A DNA stretch of 46,720 bases from a virus, in the IMG/VR virus record IMGVR_UViG_3300029448_000005, positions 46,830 through 93,549 of that record; one strand, 5' to 3'. Shown piece after piece: positions 1-7,124 of the stretch. Both the position numbers and the translations under genes were made by a program. Numbering within the stretch: position 1 is the stretch's first letter; the number at the start of each line of letters is the position of its first letter. The notes beneath the pieces were generated by a model. The model searched no databases. It worked only from the letters and a program-made list of their open reading frames with translations, and was not told the DNA's origin.

Positions 1-1047
1 GAAGCAATTGCTGACGCAAAAGCTGTTCGTGAGACTGCTTTAGAAAACGCAAAGATGGCTTTAGAAGAGGCTTTTACTCCAAGATTACAGAACATGCTAT
101 CCCAGAAGATTCAGACAGAAATGGAAGATGAAGATGAGAAAGATGTTGATGAAATCTCATACAAAGAAGATGATGAAGATCCTTCCGATGAAGATTCACA
201 AGAAGAAATGGCGATGGCGATGAAAGATGCTGACGAAGATCCTTCTGACGAAGATTCTGAAGATGTTGATGAATCTAAAATCATAGAAATTGATGGTGTG
301 AAGTACGCACCTGTCGTTTCTGAGGAAGAAGAGGAAGATGAGGACATGGATGAGATGAAAGATGAAGATGATGAAGATATGGAAGAAGATCTTGATTTGG
401 AATCTGTAATTAAAGAGTTAGAGTCTGAGCTTGATGAAATTGAAGATAAAGATGATGAAAAAGAAGAAATGGACGAAAATGATGTTTCCTCTGATATTGG
501 CAAATCTGACAATAAAGTCAATAAAAAAGCCAATGATACATCTGCAGTCGGAAGTGACGGAAAAGCGAAGTTAAAAGAAACTGCTAAAAAAGATGGCGAT
601 GAGGTTGATGAAGATATTGATCTTGACGAAGTACTTAAAGCACTTTCTGAAGAAGAAGAGGAAGATGAAGAAAAGAATGAAGTCGCAGAACTAAAATCTG
701 ATCTTGAAGAACATCGTTCCGTAATCGAAACACTTCGTGGAAAGCTTAATGAAGTTAACTTGCTAAATGCTAAACTGTTGTTCACAAACAAACTATTCAG
801 AAAGCATGGTTTGAATAACGAACAGAAGATGAAAGTCGTTGAGCAATTCGACAGAGCTAGTAACTTACGTGAAGTCAAGTTAGTGTATTCTACACTTGGT
901 GAATCATTTGGTGCTAGAAAAAATGAAATTAATGAATCTAAGGGAAGCGCTTCCAAACCAGTAGCGTCTACTAAACCTGAAAAAGAAGTAATAACTGAAA
1001 GTTCAGATTTAAGAGACAGGTTTAAGAAGTTAGCTAACCTTATTTAA
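1..1047 (+). CDS. gp22: Prohead core (scaffold) protein, gp22-like, 5' end missing
   Basis: The frame is open from the first base of the window; the ATG at 55 is internal, since the 18 codons before it continue the same Ala/Glu-rich helical sequence. What is visible is 348 residues. The first third carries AFTPRLQNMLSQK followed by long Asp/Glu runs, including a tandem DEDPSDEDS element (around 172-204 and 232-262). The last 100 residues form a mixed-charge helical region (NAKLLFTNKLFRKHG, then a REVKLVYSTLGESF stretch) and a basic tail, LRDRFKKLANLI. T4-like scaffold proteins have this composition: they fill the prohead and are cut up by the prohead protease. Its position directly before the capsid gene fits. 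The N-terminal part lies outside the window, so a fusion to the protease or another core protein cannot be excluded. The role is inferred from composition, C-terminal sequence and context. Confidence 0.75.
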   Translation, partial: EAIADAKAVRETALENAKMALEEAFTPRLQNMLSQKIQTEMEDEDEKDVDEISYKEDDEDPSDEDSQEEMAMAMKDADEDPSDEDSEDVDESKIIEIDGVKYAPVVSEEEEEDEDMDEMKDEDDEDMEEDLDLESVIKELESELDEIEDKDDEKEEMDENDVSSDIGKSDNKVNKKANDTSAVGSDGKAKLKETAKKDGDEVDEDIDLDEVLKALSEEEEEDEEKNEVAELKSDLEEHRSVIETLRGKLNEVNLLNAKLLFTNKLFRKHGLNNEQKMKVVEQFDRASNLREVKLVYSTLGESFGARKNEINESKGSASKPVASTKPEKEVITESSDLRDRFKKLANLI

Positions 1048-1062
1048 TTGGGAGACAAAATA

Positions 1063-2700
1063 ATGTCAAACTTTGATAATATAACAGACGTGATGGGTGG
1101 TCATAACCCTCATCAAGAGCTTCTGAAGCAGACTCGTAAGTTAGTCGGCAAATGGGAGCCAACCGGATTGTTAGATGATATCAATGATTCCACTAAGAAA
1201 CAGGGAATGGCTGTTCTTTTAGAAAACCAGGCAACGCAGCTTATTAAAGAAGCTTCAGCGACAGGCACTGGTGGAGATAAAGAAGAGTGGTCAGGTGTTG
1301 CTTTACCATTGGTTCGTAGAATCTTTGGTGAATTAGCTGCACAAGAGTTTGTTAGTGTTCAGCCGATGAATCTACCTTCTGGTCTTATTTTCTTTTTGGA
1401 TTTCAAATATGGCTCCACAGGCCAAGCTCAGCACACAGCTGATACTGATGTATTTGGTAATACTTCAGGCTCAGGCGATGCTAGTGGTGGTTTGTATGGT
1501 GCTGGTAAATTTGGATATTCAATTAACGATAAATCTGTATCTGATTTAGCTACAATAGCGGCAAGTAACGCATCAACTGGTTCTGCTACATGGAAAGATG
1601 TAGAGTTTGAACCAGATTTAAGTGCTTCTGTTGCTGATGGAACACTTAAAAAGCTACAGGTTGGTGCTGGTTTATTTACCCGTGCTGATTTTAATGGTGT
1701 TCGTGCATTTGAACTTACCGGTTCTGCAGTTTCTGCTGTTTATCCAGCATACACCGTAGTTGATGATGTAAACAATGTAACTACTGCTAGTTTCTTTTTC
1801 AAAGACGATGGAACTGGTGCACATGGACAACTTTTTGGTATTAAATACCATGAAGCTCCAATTGCTACAGCTCGTGGTGACTTTGAAGCTACTACAACTC
1901 AGATTGATGCAAATCCTGAAACTGATATTGATATACCAGAAGTTGATATTGCATTAAAGAGTGAAGCTATCGTTGCTAAGACTCGTAAGTTGAAAGCTGT
2001 TTGGACTCCAGAGCTTGCTCAGGATTTAAACGCTTATCACAGTGTTGATGCTGAAGCTGAATTAACTGCTATGCTTAGTGAATATATCGCTATGGAAATC
2101 GATTTAGAAATCCTTGATATGTTGAAAGCTAATGCTTCTGCTAAGACAGCATACTGGTCAGCTAAAGTTGGATATGAATACGATGGTTCCGGAACAGGCG
2201 CATCTGCTTTTACACAAATAAGTGGTGCTTCTAATGCTTATACGAAATCTCAATGGTTTCAAACATTAGGTATTAAGATACAATCTGTTTCTAATGCTAT
2301 TCATCAGAAAACACTACGTGGTGGTGCTAATTTTGCTGTTGTTTCTCCTGAAACTGCAACAATCTTAGAATCTGTAAGCGGATATGTTGCTAATACTGGT
2401 GACGCTTCCGGCAAACAGTACGCTATGGGTGTTGAAGCTGTTGGTTCAATAAATAACAGATATACTGTTTATAAGAATCCTTACATGTTGGATAATTCTA
2501 TACTTATTGGTTTCCGTGGAAGTAACTTCCTAGAAACTGGTGCTGTATATGCTCCATATGTACCGATGATTATGACTCCGTTAGTATACGATCCTAAGAA
2601 CTTTACTCCACGTAAAGGTGTTATGACTCGTTACGCTAAAAAGATGGTTCGTCCTGAATTTTACGGAAAAGTTATCGTTGCTGATATCGACCAAGTTTAA
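1063..2700 (+). CDS. gp23: Major capsid protein gp23
   Basis: 545 residues, close to T4 gp23 (521). The start is ATG 1063, because GGGAG at 1050-1054 sits 8 nt upstream; an in-frame TTG at 1048 has no such site. Recognisable gp23 stretches are LLENQATQLIKEA, VQPMNLPSG near residue 100, the KSRQLKA-like KTRKLKAVWTPELAQDL, DAEAELTAMLSEYIAMEI, and the C-terminal YAPYVPMIMTPLVYDPKNF and RKGVMTRYAKK. The prohead protease consensus (L/I)xxE is met by LIKE, predicting cleavage after Glu63 (T4: Glu65) and removal of the N-terminal peptide during capsid maturation. It follows the scaffold gene by 15 nt and is closed by a strong terminator, so scaffold and capsid probably share a transcript. Forms the hexameric capsid shell. 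No separate vertex (gp24) gene is seen in this window. Confidence 0.95.
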   Translation: MSNFDNITDVMGGHNPHQELLKQTRKLVGKWEPTGLLDDINDSTKKQGMAVLLENQATQLIKEASATGTGGDKEEWSGVALPLVRRIFGELAAQEFVSVQPMNLPSGLIFFLDFKYGSTGQAQHTADTDVFGNTSGSGDASGGLYGAGKFGYSINDKSVSDLATIAASNASTGSATWKDVEFEPDLSASVADGTLKKLQVGAGLFTRADFNGVRAFELTGSAVSAVYPAYTVVDDVNNVTTASFFFKDDGTGAHGQLFGIKYHEAPIATARGDFEATTTQIDANPETDIDIPEVDIALKSEAIVAKTRKLKAVWTPELAQDLNAYHSVDAEAELTAMLSEYIAMEIDLEILDMLKANASAKTAYWSAKVGYEYDGSGTGASAFTQISGASNAYTKSQWFQTLGIKIQSVSNAIHQKTLRGGANFAVVSPETATILESVSGYVANTGDASGKQYAMGVEAVGSINNRYTVYKNPYMLDNSILIGFRGSNFLETGAVYAPYVPMIMTPLVYDPKNFTPRKGVMTRYAKKMVRPEFYGKVIVADIDQV

Positions 2701-2722
2701 TTGTATAACAATTAATCTACTT

Positions 2723-2752
2723 AAAAAGGGAAGAGAAATCTTCCCTTTTTTT
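2723..2752 (+). terminator. Intrinsic terminator after gp23
   Basis: A perfect 12-bp stem (2723-2734 pairing with 2739-2750) is capped by a GAAA tetraloop (2735-2738). The core is GGGAAGA/TCTTCCC and the T-run continues to 2752. It lies 23 nt after the capsid stop codon and just before a promoter-like motif. Confidence 0.9.
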
Positions 2753-2760
2753 GTGCCTTG

Positions 2761-2777
2761 TATATTTATTATTGAAT
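2761..2777 (+). promoter_or_regulatory. Late-promoter-like motif upstream of gp13
   Basis: TATATTTATTATTGAAT lies between the gp23 terminator and gp13, 26 nt before the ATG. The 16 nt from 2762 recur exactly at 38715-38730, upstream of another transcription unit. The core ATATTTAT is shared with most other intergenic gaps in the window. Confidence 0.5.
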
Positions 2778-2802
2778 TAATACACCTTTTTAGGAGAATA
2801 AA

Positions 2803-3969
2803 ATGGAAGCGATTTGGGCAGGTAGTAGTTCCTTTTCATCAGGAAATACACCATATGGATTTTATGATAGTGATTCAGAGTTTTCTGGTTCAGGAAACCA
2901 CTCTGTAGATAAGTTTGCTGATTGGTCTGCTAAAAGATTAGGATATCCAATAGTTGAAATAGAATTACAAGATGTACAATTTTATGCTTGTTATGAAGAA
3001 GCTATAACAGAATATAGTGCGCAAGTTAATCAATTTAATATCAGAGATAATATGTTGGCTTTACAAGGTCAAGAAACAGGTTCTGGTGAAACAAAAACAG
3101 ATTTAACACATAGAAAACTAACGCCTACGATTGGTAGAAATATACAACTAGCAGAACAATATGGTTCAGAGGCTGGTGTTGGTGGTACAGTAGATTTTAA
3201 AAGTGGTTCTATTGATATAGTTAGCGGCTCACAAGTATATGATTTAGATTCTTTGTGGGCTCAAGTATCAGAAAGTGGTGATGCGATTGAAATTAGAAAA
3301 GTATTCTATGAAGCTTCTCCTGCTATAACTAGATATTTCGATCCTTATGCTGGTACGGGTGATGGTTCTTATAATATGTTAGATTCGTTTGGTTGGGGAA
3401 ATTATTCTCCAGGTGTTTCATTTATGATGATGCCTATGTATGCTGATATGTTAAAGATACAAGCTATAGAATTTAACGACCAAATCAGAAAATCAGCATT
3501 TTCATTTGAACTGAGAAATAATAAAATAAGAATTTTTCCAAATCCTACTGAAAATTACAAACTTCATTTTGATTATATAGTAAAGAAAGATAGAAACAAT
3601 ACATTACAAGGAACATCAGATGGTGTAATAACAGATTTTTCAAATGCTCCTTTCAATAATATGACATTTGCTAATATCAATGAAGTTGGAAAACAATGGA
3701 TAAAAAAGTATGGGCTAGCTCTTTGTAAAGAATTATTGGGAACAATAAGAAGTAAATACGCTTCGTTACCTATACCTGGCGCAGAAACAACATTAGATGG
3801 TGATACTTTAAGAACAGAAGCATCTACCGAAAAGGAAGTATTAGTAACTCAACTTAGAGAGATGTTAGAACAGATGAGTAGAAAAGCTCTTTTAGAAGCA
3901 GATAAAGATGAAGCTGAATTTCTAAATGAGAAATTAAATAAAGTTCCAATTCCAATATTTATAGGATAA
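2803..3969 (+). CDS. gp13: Neck protein gp13-like (head completion)
   Basis: 388 residues (T4 gp13 is 309). ATG 2803 is preceded by AGGAG at 2791-2795. The N-terminus is Gly/Ser-rich, followed by a helical segment (DVQFYACYEEAITEYSAQVNQF) typical of neck and connector proteins. The middle has KIQAIEFNDQIRKSAFSFELRNNKIRIFPNP and a beta-strand pair (YKLHFDYIVKKDR). The C-terminus is an amphipathic helix with a Lys/Glu-rich end. In T4, gp13 and gp14 close the head after packaging and form the site where the tail docks. Position right after gp23 and before gp14- and gp15-like genes supports this. Assigned from pattern and gene order rather than alignment; alternatively a generic connector/adaptor. 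Confidence 0.7.
   Translation: MEAIWAGSSSFSSGNTPYGFYDSDSEFSGSGNHSVDKFADWSAKRLGYPIVEIELQDVQFYACYEEAITEYSAQVNQFNIRDNMLALQGQETGSGETKTDLTHRKLTPTIGRNIQLAEQYGSEAGVGGTVDFKSGSIDIVSGSQVYDLDSLWAQVSESGDAIEIRKVFYEASPAITRYFDPYAGTGDGSYNMLDSFGWGNYSPGVSFMMMPMYADMLKIQAIEFNDQIRKSAFSFELRNNKIRIFPNPTENYKLHFDYIVKKDRNNTLQGTSDGVITDFSNAPFNNMTFANINEVGKQWIKKYGLALCKELLGTIRSKYASLPIPGAETTLDGDTLRTEASTEKEVLVTQLREMLEQMSRKALLEADKDEAEFLNEKLNKVPIPIFIG
3954..3963 (+). promoter_or_regulatory. ATATTTATA motif overlapping the end of gp13
   Basis: AATATTTATA matches the intergenic motif but lies inside the last codons of gp13, 10 nt before the gp14 ATG. The spacing is shorter than at the other sites and the bases also encode protein, so it may be a chance match. 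Confidence 0.2.
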
Positions 3970-3973
3970 TAAT

Positions 3974-4462
3974 ATGGCTGGTAGATTTTTACCCCAAAGA
4001 GATGTTAACTTAGTAACCCGTGTTACTAAGGAACTTGTCGGGGATAAACAAAATAATAAAGATGGTATAATTAACCAAGAGTGTGTTATATACAAACCAT
4101 CACTCCAAGAGTCTGTAACCAATATGTATGGTGAAGCAGCTGGTGGTAAAAAAGTATATAAGAATGGGGTTCAAATGAATGCATTAATAGATGCTGAGGA
4201 TTTTGACTTTAATACAGATGAATTTGGACCTGATGCTGGACAAACTGCAACATTCTCATTCTTACGACAATCTTTTATAGATGCTTCAATGGTATTAGAG
4301 ATAGGCGATTTGATAGATTGGAATTATGGATACTTTGAAGTTGGTACTATAAATGAAAATCAGTTAATAGGTGGACAATTTGACCAAAACTATTCGGTTA
4401 TAGCAAACACTTTCTTAGTTAGAAAGAGTTCTATACAGATAGAAAGAATCAGGAGTAATTAA
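3974..4462 (+). CDS. gp14: Neck protein gp14-like
   Basis: 162 residues, shorter than T4 gp14 (256). ATG 3974 is 4 nt after the gp13 stop. The order of elements resembles gp14: an N-terminal helix, CVIYKPSLQES, a YGEAAGGKKVYKNG segment, a FDFNTDEFGPD loop, a core strand ATFSFLRQSFID, then EIGDLIDWNYGYFEVGTINENQLIGGQ and a final strand pair FLVRKSSIQIERI. This beta-rich region is of the kind that sits on the neck and accepts the tail. The last base of the stop codon is the first base of the next ATG (TAATG at 4460-4464), so the two genes are translationally coupled. If gp14 is right, it lacks part of the T4 protein; a different small neck protein is possible. Confidence 0.6.
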   Translation: MAGRFLPQRDVNLVTRVTKELVGDKQNNKDGIINQECVIYKPSLQESVTNMYGEAAGGKKVYKNGVQMNALIDAEDFDFNTDEFGPDAGQTATFSFLRQSFIDASMVLEIGDLIDWNYGYFEVGTINENQLIGGQFDQNYSVIANTFLVRKSSIQIERIRSN

Positions 4463-6018
4463 TGGCTCGTAAAAAACCAATACCTCGTTCTGCGAGAAAA
4501 GAAATTAATCGTGGAACATTGAGGTCTAGAGGATCGGATGAAACAAAGAACCTATCAGTTGGGTTAATGGATATTGATGGCGCTATTATGTTTTACTTTA
4601 ATAATGTCATAAAGCCTGTCGTACAAGAAAATGATGAAAGTGTAAAAGTTCCTATTATGTATTCTAATCCTGAAAGATGGAATACGATACAGAAGAATGG
4701 TTATCTGATAGATAATAAAAAGCAGCTTATAACACCTCTGATAGTCTTTAAAAGAACTTCTATAGAAAAAGATAGTGATTTGGGTGTGGATAAATTAGAT
4801 CCAAAAGACCCAAAACTATTTTACACTTTTCAAAAAAAATATTCTAAAGAAAATAGATACGATAATTTTGCTGTACAACAAGGTTTAAATAAAACTAAAG
4901 AATTATATACAGTGGCTGTTCCTGATTATGTCACATTACAGTATGAATTTATTATTTGGACATCATATACAGAACAAATGAATAAGATAATTGAAAAAAT
5001 TATTTTTAGTGAAGGTTCTTATTGGGGAGAGGATGGTAAGTTTAAATTCAGAACATCTATAGATAATTATACAGATGCGAGCGAATTTTCTGTAAATTCT
5101 GAAAGAATTATAAAAACAAATTTTACAGTAACACTAAAGGGTTATTTAATACCTGAAGAATTTAATAATGTAGTTACAACACAAAAACATTTAACTCCAA
5201 AAAGAATATTAGTCGGTGATGATGTTAGTGTAAATCTAACGGACTTGGTTGGGGATAAAGGTACAAGCGATGTCAAAATTTCAGTTAGTAATGTTGCAGC
5301 TGGTGGAGGTGGTTCATTAGAAAATCCTTTTAATATTGTAAGTGGACTTGGTGTTACGGTAGATGGTGCTGGTCAGTTCGATGGTAGCGCTCAACAAACA
5401 TTTACTTTTAATATAGGTCAGGATGTAGGAACCGACCAAACAGTTCAATTTGCTAATATTAGTTCTTCAAATGCTCTTCATATAGGTCCTACTTCATTTG
5501 AAATATCTCAAAGGGATGATGGTAAGGCACAAGTAAATACAGACTGGGTTGTTTTGGGAGATATAATAGCACAAAATTTCATAGTATCTTCATCCACAAC
5601 TCACATGACAACTTCTTTTAGCGAAGGTAATACAGCATTTGGTGATACTATTGACGATACTCATATATTTTCAGGTTCAGTAAATATTACAGGTTCATTA
5701 ACATTGAATGGTAGTGTAATCGCAGCTGCTAGTGACTCTGATTTGTATTTAAGAAAACAATTTGTAAAGAAGGCTTCTTCTATAACTGTTCCGTCTACTG
5801 CTAGCTTTACAGCGGTAACTGCCTCATCACCTCCTGGTATTTTAAATACAACTGAAAACGATTTTGTATTTTTTATAAATGGTCAATATATGGAACACGA
5901 TGCTTTAACCATACAACAAGCAGGTTCTAATCTTTTGTTAATAGTTGACACAGATAGTATAGGTTATGATTTAGAGGCTGATGATGAGATTATTGCTTCT
6001 GGTAAGTTCGATTCTTAA
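4462..6018 (+). CDS. gp15: gp15-like tail terminator fused to a fibre-type C-terminal half
   Basis: 518 residues, about twice T4 gp15 (272). ATG 4462 overlaps the gp14 stop by one base; AGGAG is at 4451-4455. Residues 30-240 follow gp15: an N-terminal helix plus KVPIMYSNPERW, a YTVAVPDYVTLQYEFIIWTS strand with a helix (EQMNKIIEKIIF), and a closing TNFTVTLKGYLIPEE strand. gp15 caps the tail and joins it to the neck. From about residue 270 the protein changes to Gly/Ser/Thr-rich beta sequence. Residues 367-414 hold GDIIAQNFIVSSS, FGDTIDDTHIFSGS and NITGSL, the module seen near the N-termini of three long fibres downstream (15924, 20441 and 25342). A compact beta domain with FFINGQYMEHDAL ends the protein. 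The fusion suggests a fibre-like appendage at the neck, which is inference. Confidence 0.65.
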   Translation: MARKKPIPRSARKEINRGTLRSRGSDETKNLSVGLMDIDGAIMFYFNNVIKPVVQENDESVKVPIMYSNPERWNTIQKNGYLIDNKKQLITPLIVFKRTSIEKDSDLGVDKLDPKDPKLFYTFQKKYSKENRYDNFAVQQGLNKTKELYTVAVPDYVTLQYEFIIWTSYTEQMNKIIEKIIFSEGSYWGEDGKFKFRTSIDNYTDASEFSVNSERIIKTNFTVTLKGYLIPEEFNNVVTTQKHLTPKRILVGDDVSVNLTDLVGDKGTSDVKISVSNVAAGGGGSLENPFNIVSGLGVTVDGAGQFDGSAQQTFTFNIGQDVGTDQTVQFANISSSNALHIGPTSFEISQRDDGKAQVNTDWVVLGDIIAQNFIVSSSTTHMTTSFSEGNTAFGDTIDDTHIFSGSVNITGSLTLNGSVIAAASDSDLYLRKQFVKKASSITVPSTASFTAVTASSPPGILNTTENDFVFFINGQYMEHDALTIQQAGSNLLLIVDTDSIGYDLEADDEIIASGKFDS

Positions 6019-6057
6019 AAATAAATCCCAACTTCCACCTTTCTTTTACTATTTCTT

Positions 6058-6068
6058 GATATTTATAA
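6058..6068 (+). promoter_or_regulatory. ATATTTATA motif in the gap before the fibre cluster
   Basis: GATATTTATAA lies in the 52-nt gap after the gp15-like gene and only 2 nt before the ATG of the zinc-ribbon orphan. If it is a promoter, transcription would start within or at that ATG, so it more plausibly serves the first fibre gene at 6327. Confidence 0.4.
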
Positions 6069-6070
6069 GT

Positions 6071-6346
6071 ATGAGAAAACGTCATTGGAAAGATAGAAAA
6101 AATAGAAAATGTCCTGATTGTAGTAAAGTAATTTACTATTCCAGAAAAGATTCCTTTGATAGAGCAGTTGGTAATAATACAGTATGTAAATCTTGTGCAC
6201 AGACGGATAGAAAATTAGCTTTGGCTACGATTGAAAAGATGAAACAACCTAAGACTGTAGAACATAAAAAGAAAATTTCCAAATCTATGAAGGTGAGATG
6301 GGAAACTTTGAAGAGAGAGAAGAAGCATGGCTTTATTAGACAGTAA
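6071..6346 (+). CDS. Small zinc-ribbon/NUMOD3-like protein, homing-endonuclease relative or remnant
   Basis: 91 residues from ATG 6071. The frame stays open upstream to 5981 inside the previous gene, but that extension is hydrophobic noise. Visible are four cysteines in two CxxC pairs (Cys14/Cys17 in CPDC and Cys39/Cys42 in CKSC), a zinc-ribbon pattern. A basic segment KTVEHKKKISKSMKVRW (residues 61-77) resembles the NUMOD3 DNA-binding motif of phage HNH and GIY-YIG homing endonucleases. No HNH or GIY-YIG nuclease residues are present. No ribosome site precedes the ATG, and the 3' end overlaps the next gene by 20 nt. It could be a truncated homing endonuclease or a small DNA-binding protein. 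It is strongly basic and unlike its structural neighbours, which suggests a mobile origin. Confidence 0.6.
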   Translation: MRKRHWKDRKNRKCPDCSKVIYYSRKDSFDRAVGNNTVCKSCAQTDRKLALATIEKMKQPKTVEHKKKISKSMKVRWETLKREKKHGFIRQ

Positions 6347-6794
6347 ACAATTAAATCCTAGACTCACAGGTTCATTTACCCTATCGGGTAGCTTAACCAC
6401 GGATTCAGTTTCAACCGGCTCATTTGGTAGACTGGATGTATCGGGCAATTCAAGTATTCTTGGTGACTTGACATTGGGCGGAAATATACAAATAGGAGAT
6501 TCTTCTGGCGACTCTATAACCATAACTGCTGATTTAACTTCTAATCTAACTCCAAATACAGATAGTACATTTGATTTAGGAACAACTTCTAAAAATTGGA
6601 GATTTGGTTACATAGAACAAATAGTCGGCGAAACAGTAACCACTACAGGTAATGTAAGTGGTTCTGTTACATCTACAGGCTCATTTGGAACATTAGAAAC
6701 CGCTGGTGATATTAATGCTAGTGGAAGAATTTTTGAAAGTGGTACATCGGTAATAGACCACGCAACAGCTATGGCTATAGTCTTTGGAGGATAA
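6327..6794 (+). CDS. Short fibre-like structural protein
   Basis: 155 residues. ATG 6327 has a purine-rich GAAGAGAGAGAAGAAG leader inside the end of the preceding small gene. It contains two copies of the recurrent connector: STGSFGRL near residue 33 and GNVSGSVTSTGSFGTL near residue 110. Between them is TPNTDSTFDLGTTSKNWRFG, a phrase common in phage fibre proteins (DLG...WR/RW). No receptor-type or chaperone C-terminal domain is present. It opens the fibre cluster and may be an adaptor or proximal fibre segment. Gly, Ser and Thr dominate, as in the large fibres. Function is inferred from composition and context only. Confidence 0.6.
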   Translation: MALLDSKQLNPRLTGSFTLSGSLTTDSVSTGSFGRLDVSGNSSILGDLTLGGNIQIGDSSGDSITITADLTSNLTPNTDSTFDLGTTSKNWRFGYIEQIVGETVTTTGNVSGSVTSTGSFGTLETAGDINASGRIFESGTSVIDHATAMAIVFGG

Positions 6795-6796
6795 TA

Positions 6797-7123
6797 ATGG
6801 CTAATACATTTAAAAGTGCAGCTAGTGGTTCGACAACAACAATTCAAACATTGTATACTTGTCCAGCTGCCACTTCGGGAGTAGTACACGCAATTTATTT
6901 AAGTAATGTTGATGGTACAAATGATGCTACTATTGATGTATCTATTAGTGGTAGTGCTAATTTTGATGATAGAAGATACATATTAAAAACAGTGGATGTA
7001 CCAGCAGACTCGACAGTAGTACTTGAGAAACCAATCAATTTGGGTGCTGGAGATAAACTAGAAACCAAAGCTTCTGCTGATGGTGATATAGATGTCTTTG
7101 CAAGTATTTTAGAGATAACCTAA
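6797..7123 (+). CDS. Small beta-rich virion protein
   Basis: 108 residues; ATG 6797 sits 2 nt after the previous stop, with GGAGG at 6786-6790. The sequence alternates short strands and turns: TIQTLYTCPAATSGVVHAIYLSNVDG, then ATIDVSISGS, VDVPADSTVVLEKPINLGAGDKLETKAS and a final DVFASILEIT. I recognise this as a small family often seen near fibre genes of marine T4-like phages, probably a beta-sandwich and probably in the virion, but I know no assigned role. It lacks the SGSxxSTGSFG connector of its neighbours. A fibre-associated cap or trimerisation partner is possible. Confidence 0.6.
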   Translation: MANTFKSAASGSTTTIQTLYTCPAATSGVVHAIYLSNVDGTNDATIDVSISGSANFDDRRYILKTVDVPADSTVVLEKPINLGAGDKLETKASADGDIDVFASILEIT

Positions 7124-7124
7124 A

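Noticed and set aside
111-956. 281-residue Ser-rich minus-strand reading frame
   Set aside because: It is the antisense of the Asp/Glu-rich scaffold gene; Ser runs are the mirror of GAA/GAT codons. No ribosome site and no other minus-strand gene in the window.
1048-1062. TTG start for gp23 at 1048
   Set aside because: It follows the previous stop directly and would place the GGGAG ribosome site inside the coding sequence; ATG 1063 has correct spacing.
2678-2908. 76-residue + strand frame across the gp23-gp13 gap
   Set aside because: It spans the terminator and promoter motif and overlaps the start of gp13 in another frame; no ribosome site.
5981-6070. Upstream extension of the zinc-ribbon gene to 5981
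   Set aside because: The added residues are hydrophobic and lie in another frame over the end of the gp15-like gene; the ATG at 6071 begins the recognisable basic protein.
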